The translations under genes were made by a program, and so were the position numbers. 6,680 nt of DNA. Source: Alphaproteobacteria bacterium (GTDB lineage Bacteria; Pseudomonadota; Alphaproteobacteria; CACIAM-22H2). Positions 6,408 to 6,680 of this stretch are shown here, piece by piece. The stretch spans positions 1 through 6,680 of the forward strand of contig CANMWW010000125.1 in the NCBI GenBank assembly GCA_947500965.1, written 5' to 3'. Position 1 is the stretch's first letter. Every line of letters begins with the position of its first letter. The notes below the pieces were generated by a model. That model searched no databases. It was not told the origin of the DNA and saw nothing but the letters and a program-made list of their open reading frames with translations.

Positions 6408-6680
6408 ATGCGTCCTGCCCTCGCCATCGCCGCGGCCCTCGCCCTGGTGCTCTCCTGCGCGCCCGCCGCCGCGCCGGCCGCGGAGGAGGCGCTGCGCGGG
6501 CATGGCGGGCCGGTGCGCGCGCTTTCGGTCGCCGGGGACGGCGCCGTCGCGATCTCCGGCAGCTTCGACAGCCGCGCCATCCTCTGGTCGCTCGAGCGCG
6601 GCGAGGCGATCGCGGTGCTGCGCCTGCACGACAGCGCCGTGAACGCCGCCATCGCGCTGCCGGGCGGGCGCTTCGCCACG
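6408..6680 (+). CDS. Exported WD40-repeat protein, N-terminal part (3' end beyond window)
   Basis: The first 91 codons of a gene that continues past the right edge. It starts at ATG 6408, with GAGG 9 nt upstream. Residues 1-25 form a signal peptide: R2, then a hydrophobic Ala/Leu core, then an Ala/Pro-rich end with plausible signal peptidase I sites around residues 22-25. C17 follows VLS, which is only a weak lipobox. The mature part begins EEALRGHGGPVRALSV. It shows the WD40 pattern: GH at 31-32, GSFDSRAILWSL at 51-62 as the D-to-W end of a first blade, and a second blade starting at H74 (HDSAVNAAIAL). It is therefore predicted to be a periplasmic beta-propeller. Similar exported WD40 proteins in alphaproteobacteria can carry a C-terminal cytochrome c domain with a CXXCH motif, but that region is not visible here. 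It is divergent from the permease unit and has no evident link to it. Confidence 0.8.
   Translation, partial: MRPALAIAAALALVLSCAPAAAPAAEEALRGHGGPVRALSVAGDGAVAISGSFDSRAILWSLERGEAIAVLRLHDSAVNAAIALPGGRFAT

Noticed and set aside
6300..6629. Apparent 110-residue N-terminal extension of the DppB-type permease
   Set aside because: It reads antisense through the WD40 gene and the intergenic region, with no family similarity. The ATG at 6299 begins the standard DppB-type N-terminus.
6346..6642. A 98-codon plus-strand open frame overlapping the WD40 gene start
   Set aside because: Its proline/arginine/serine-rich translation is in a different frame from the clear signal peptide and WD40 repeats that begin at 6408.
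1..6680. Search for a defence system, mobile element, tRNA/rRNA, CRISPR array or riboswitch
   Set aside because: Every stretch longer than 25 bp except 6300-6407 is covered by recognisable genes. No terminal inverted repeats, transposase, repeat-spacer pattern or RNA-gene signature was seen by eye.

Overview
The window is very GC-rich and gene-dense, with strong G/C bias at third codon positions and 4-bp stop/start overlaps. This suggests a high-GC Pseudomonadota, most likely an alphaproteobacterium. The taxon is inferred from composition and gene content only; no rRNA or marker gene is present.

Layout: positions 1-4479 carry a plus-strand operon. It contains the 3' part of a family-5 (peptide/opine/nickel-type) ABC solute-binding protein (1-1374), a complete Fe(II)/2-oxoglutarate dioxygenase of the TauD/TfdA superfamily (1398-2477), and two ATPase subunits of the DppD type (2474-3490) and DppF type (3487-4479). 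Positions 4489-6299 carry the two inner-membrane permeases on the minus strand, DppC type (4489-5361) and DppB type (5358-6299). The two units converge, with only 9 bp between the dppF-type and dppC-type stop codons. A 108-bp divergent intergenic region (6300-6407) separates the permease unit from the first 91 codons of an exported WD40-repeat protein (6408-6680), which runs off the right edge.

Together the five transporter genes encode all parts of a Dpp/Opp-like importer: periplasmic binding protein, two permeases and two ATPases. The dioxygenase sits inside the ATPase/binding-protein operon, so it probably acts on the imported compound or a breakdown product. The substrate cannot be read from the sequence. 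The most unusual feature is the split, tail-to-tail arrangement of one transporter's genes, which are normally co-directional. I found no RNA genes, mobile elements, CRISPR arrays or clearly novel system. The only non-coding stretch longer than 25 bp is 6300-6407.
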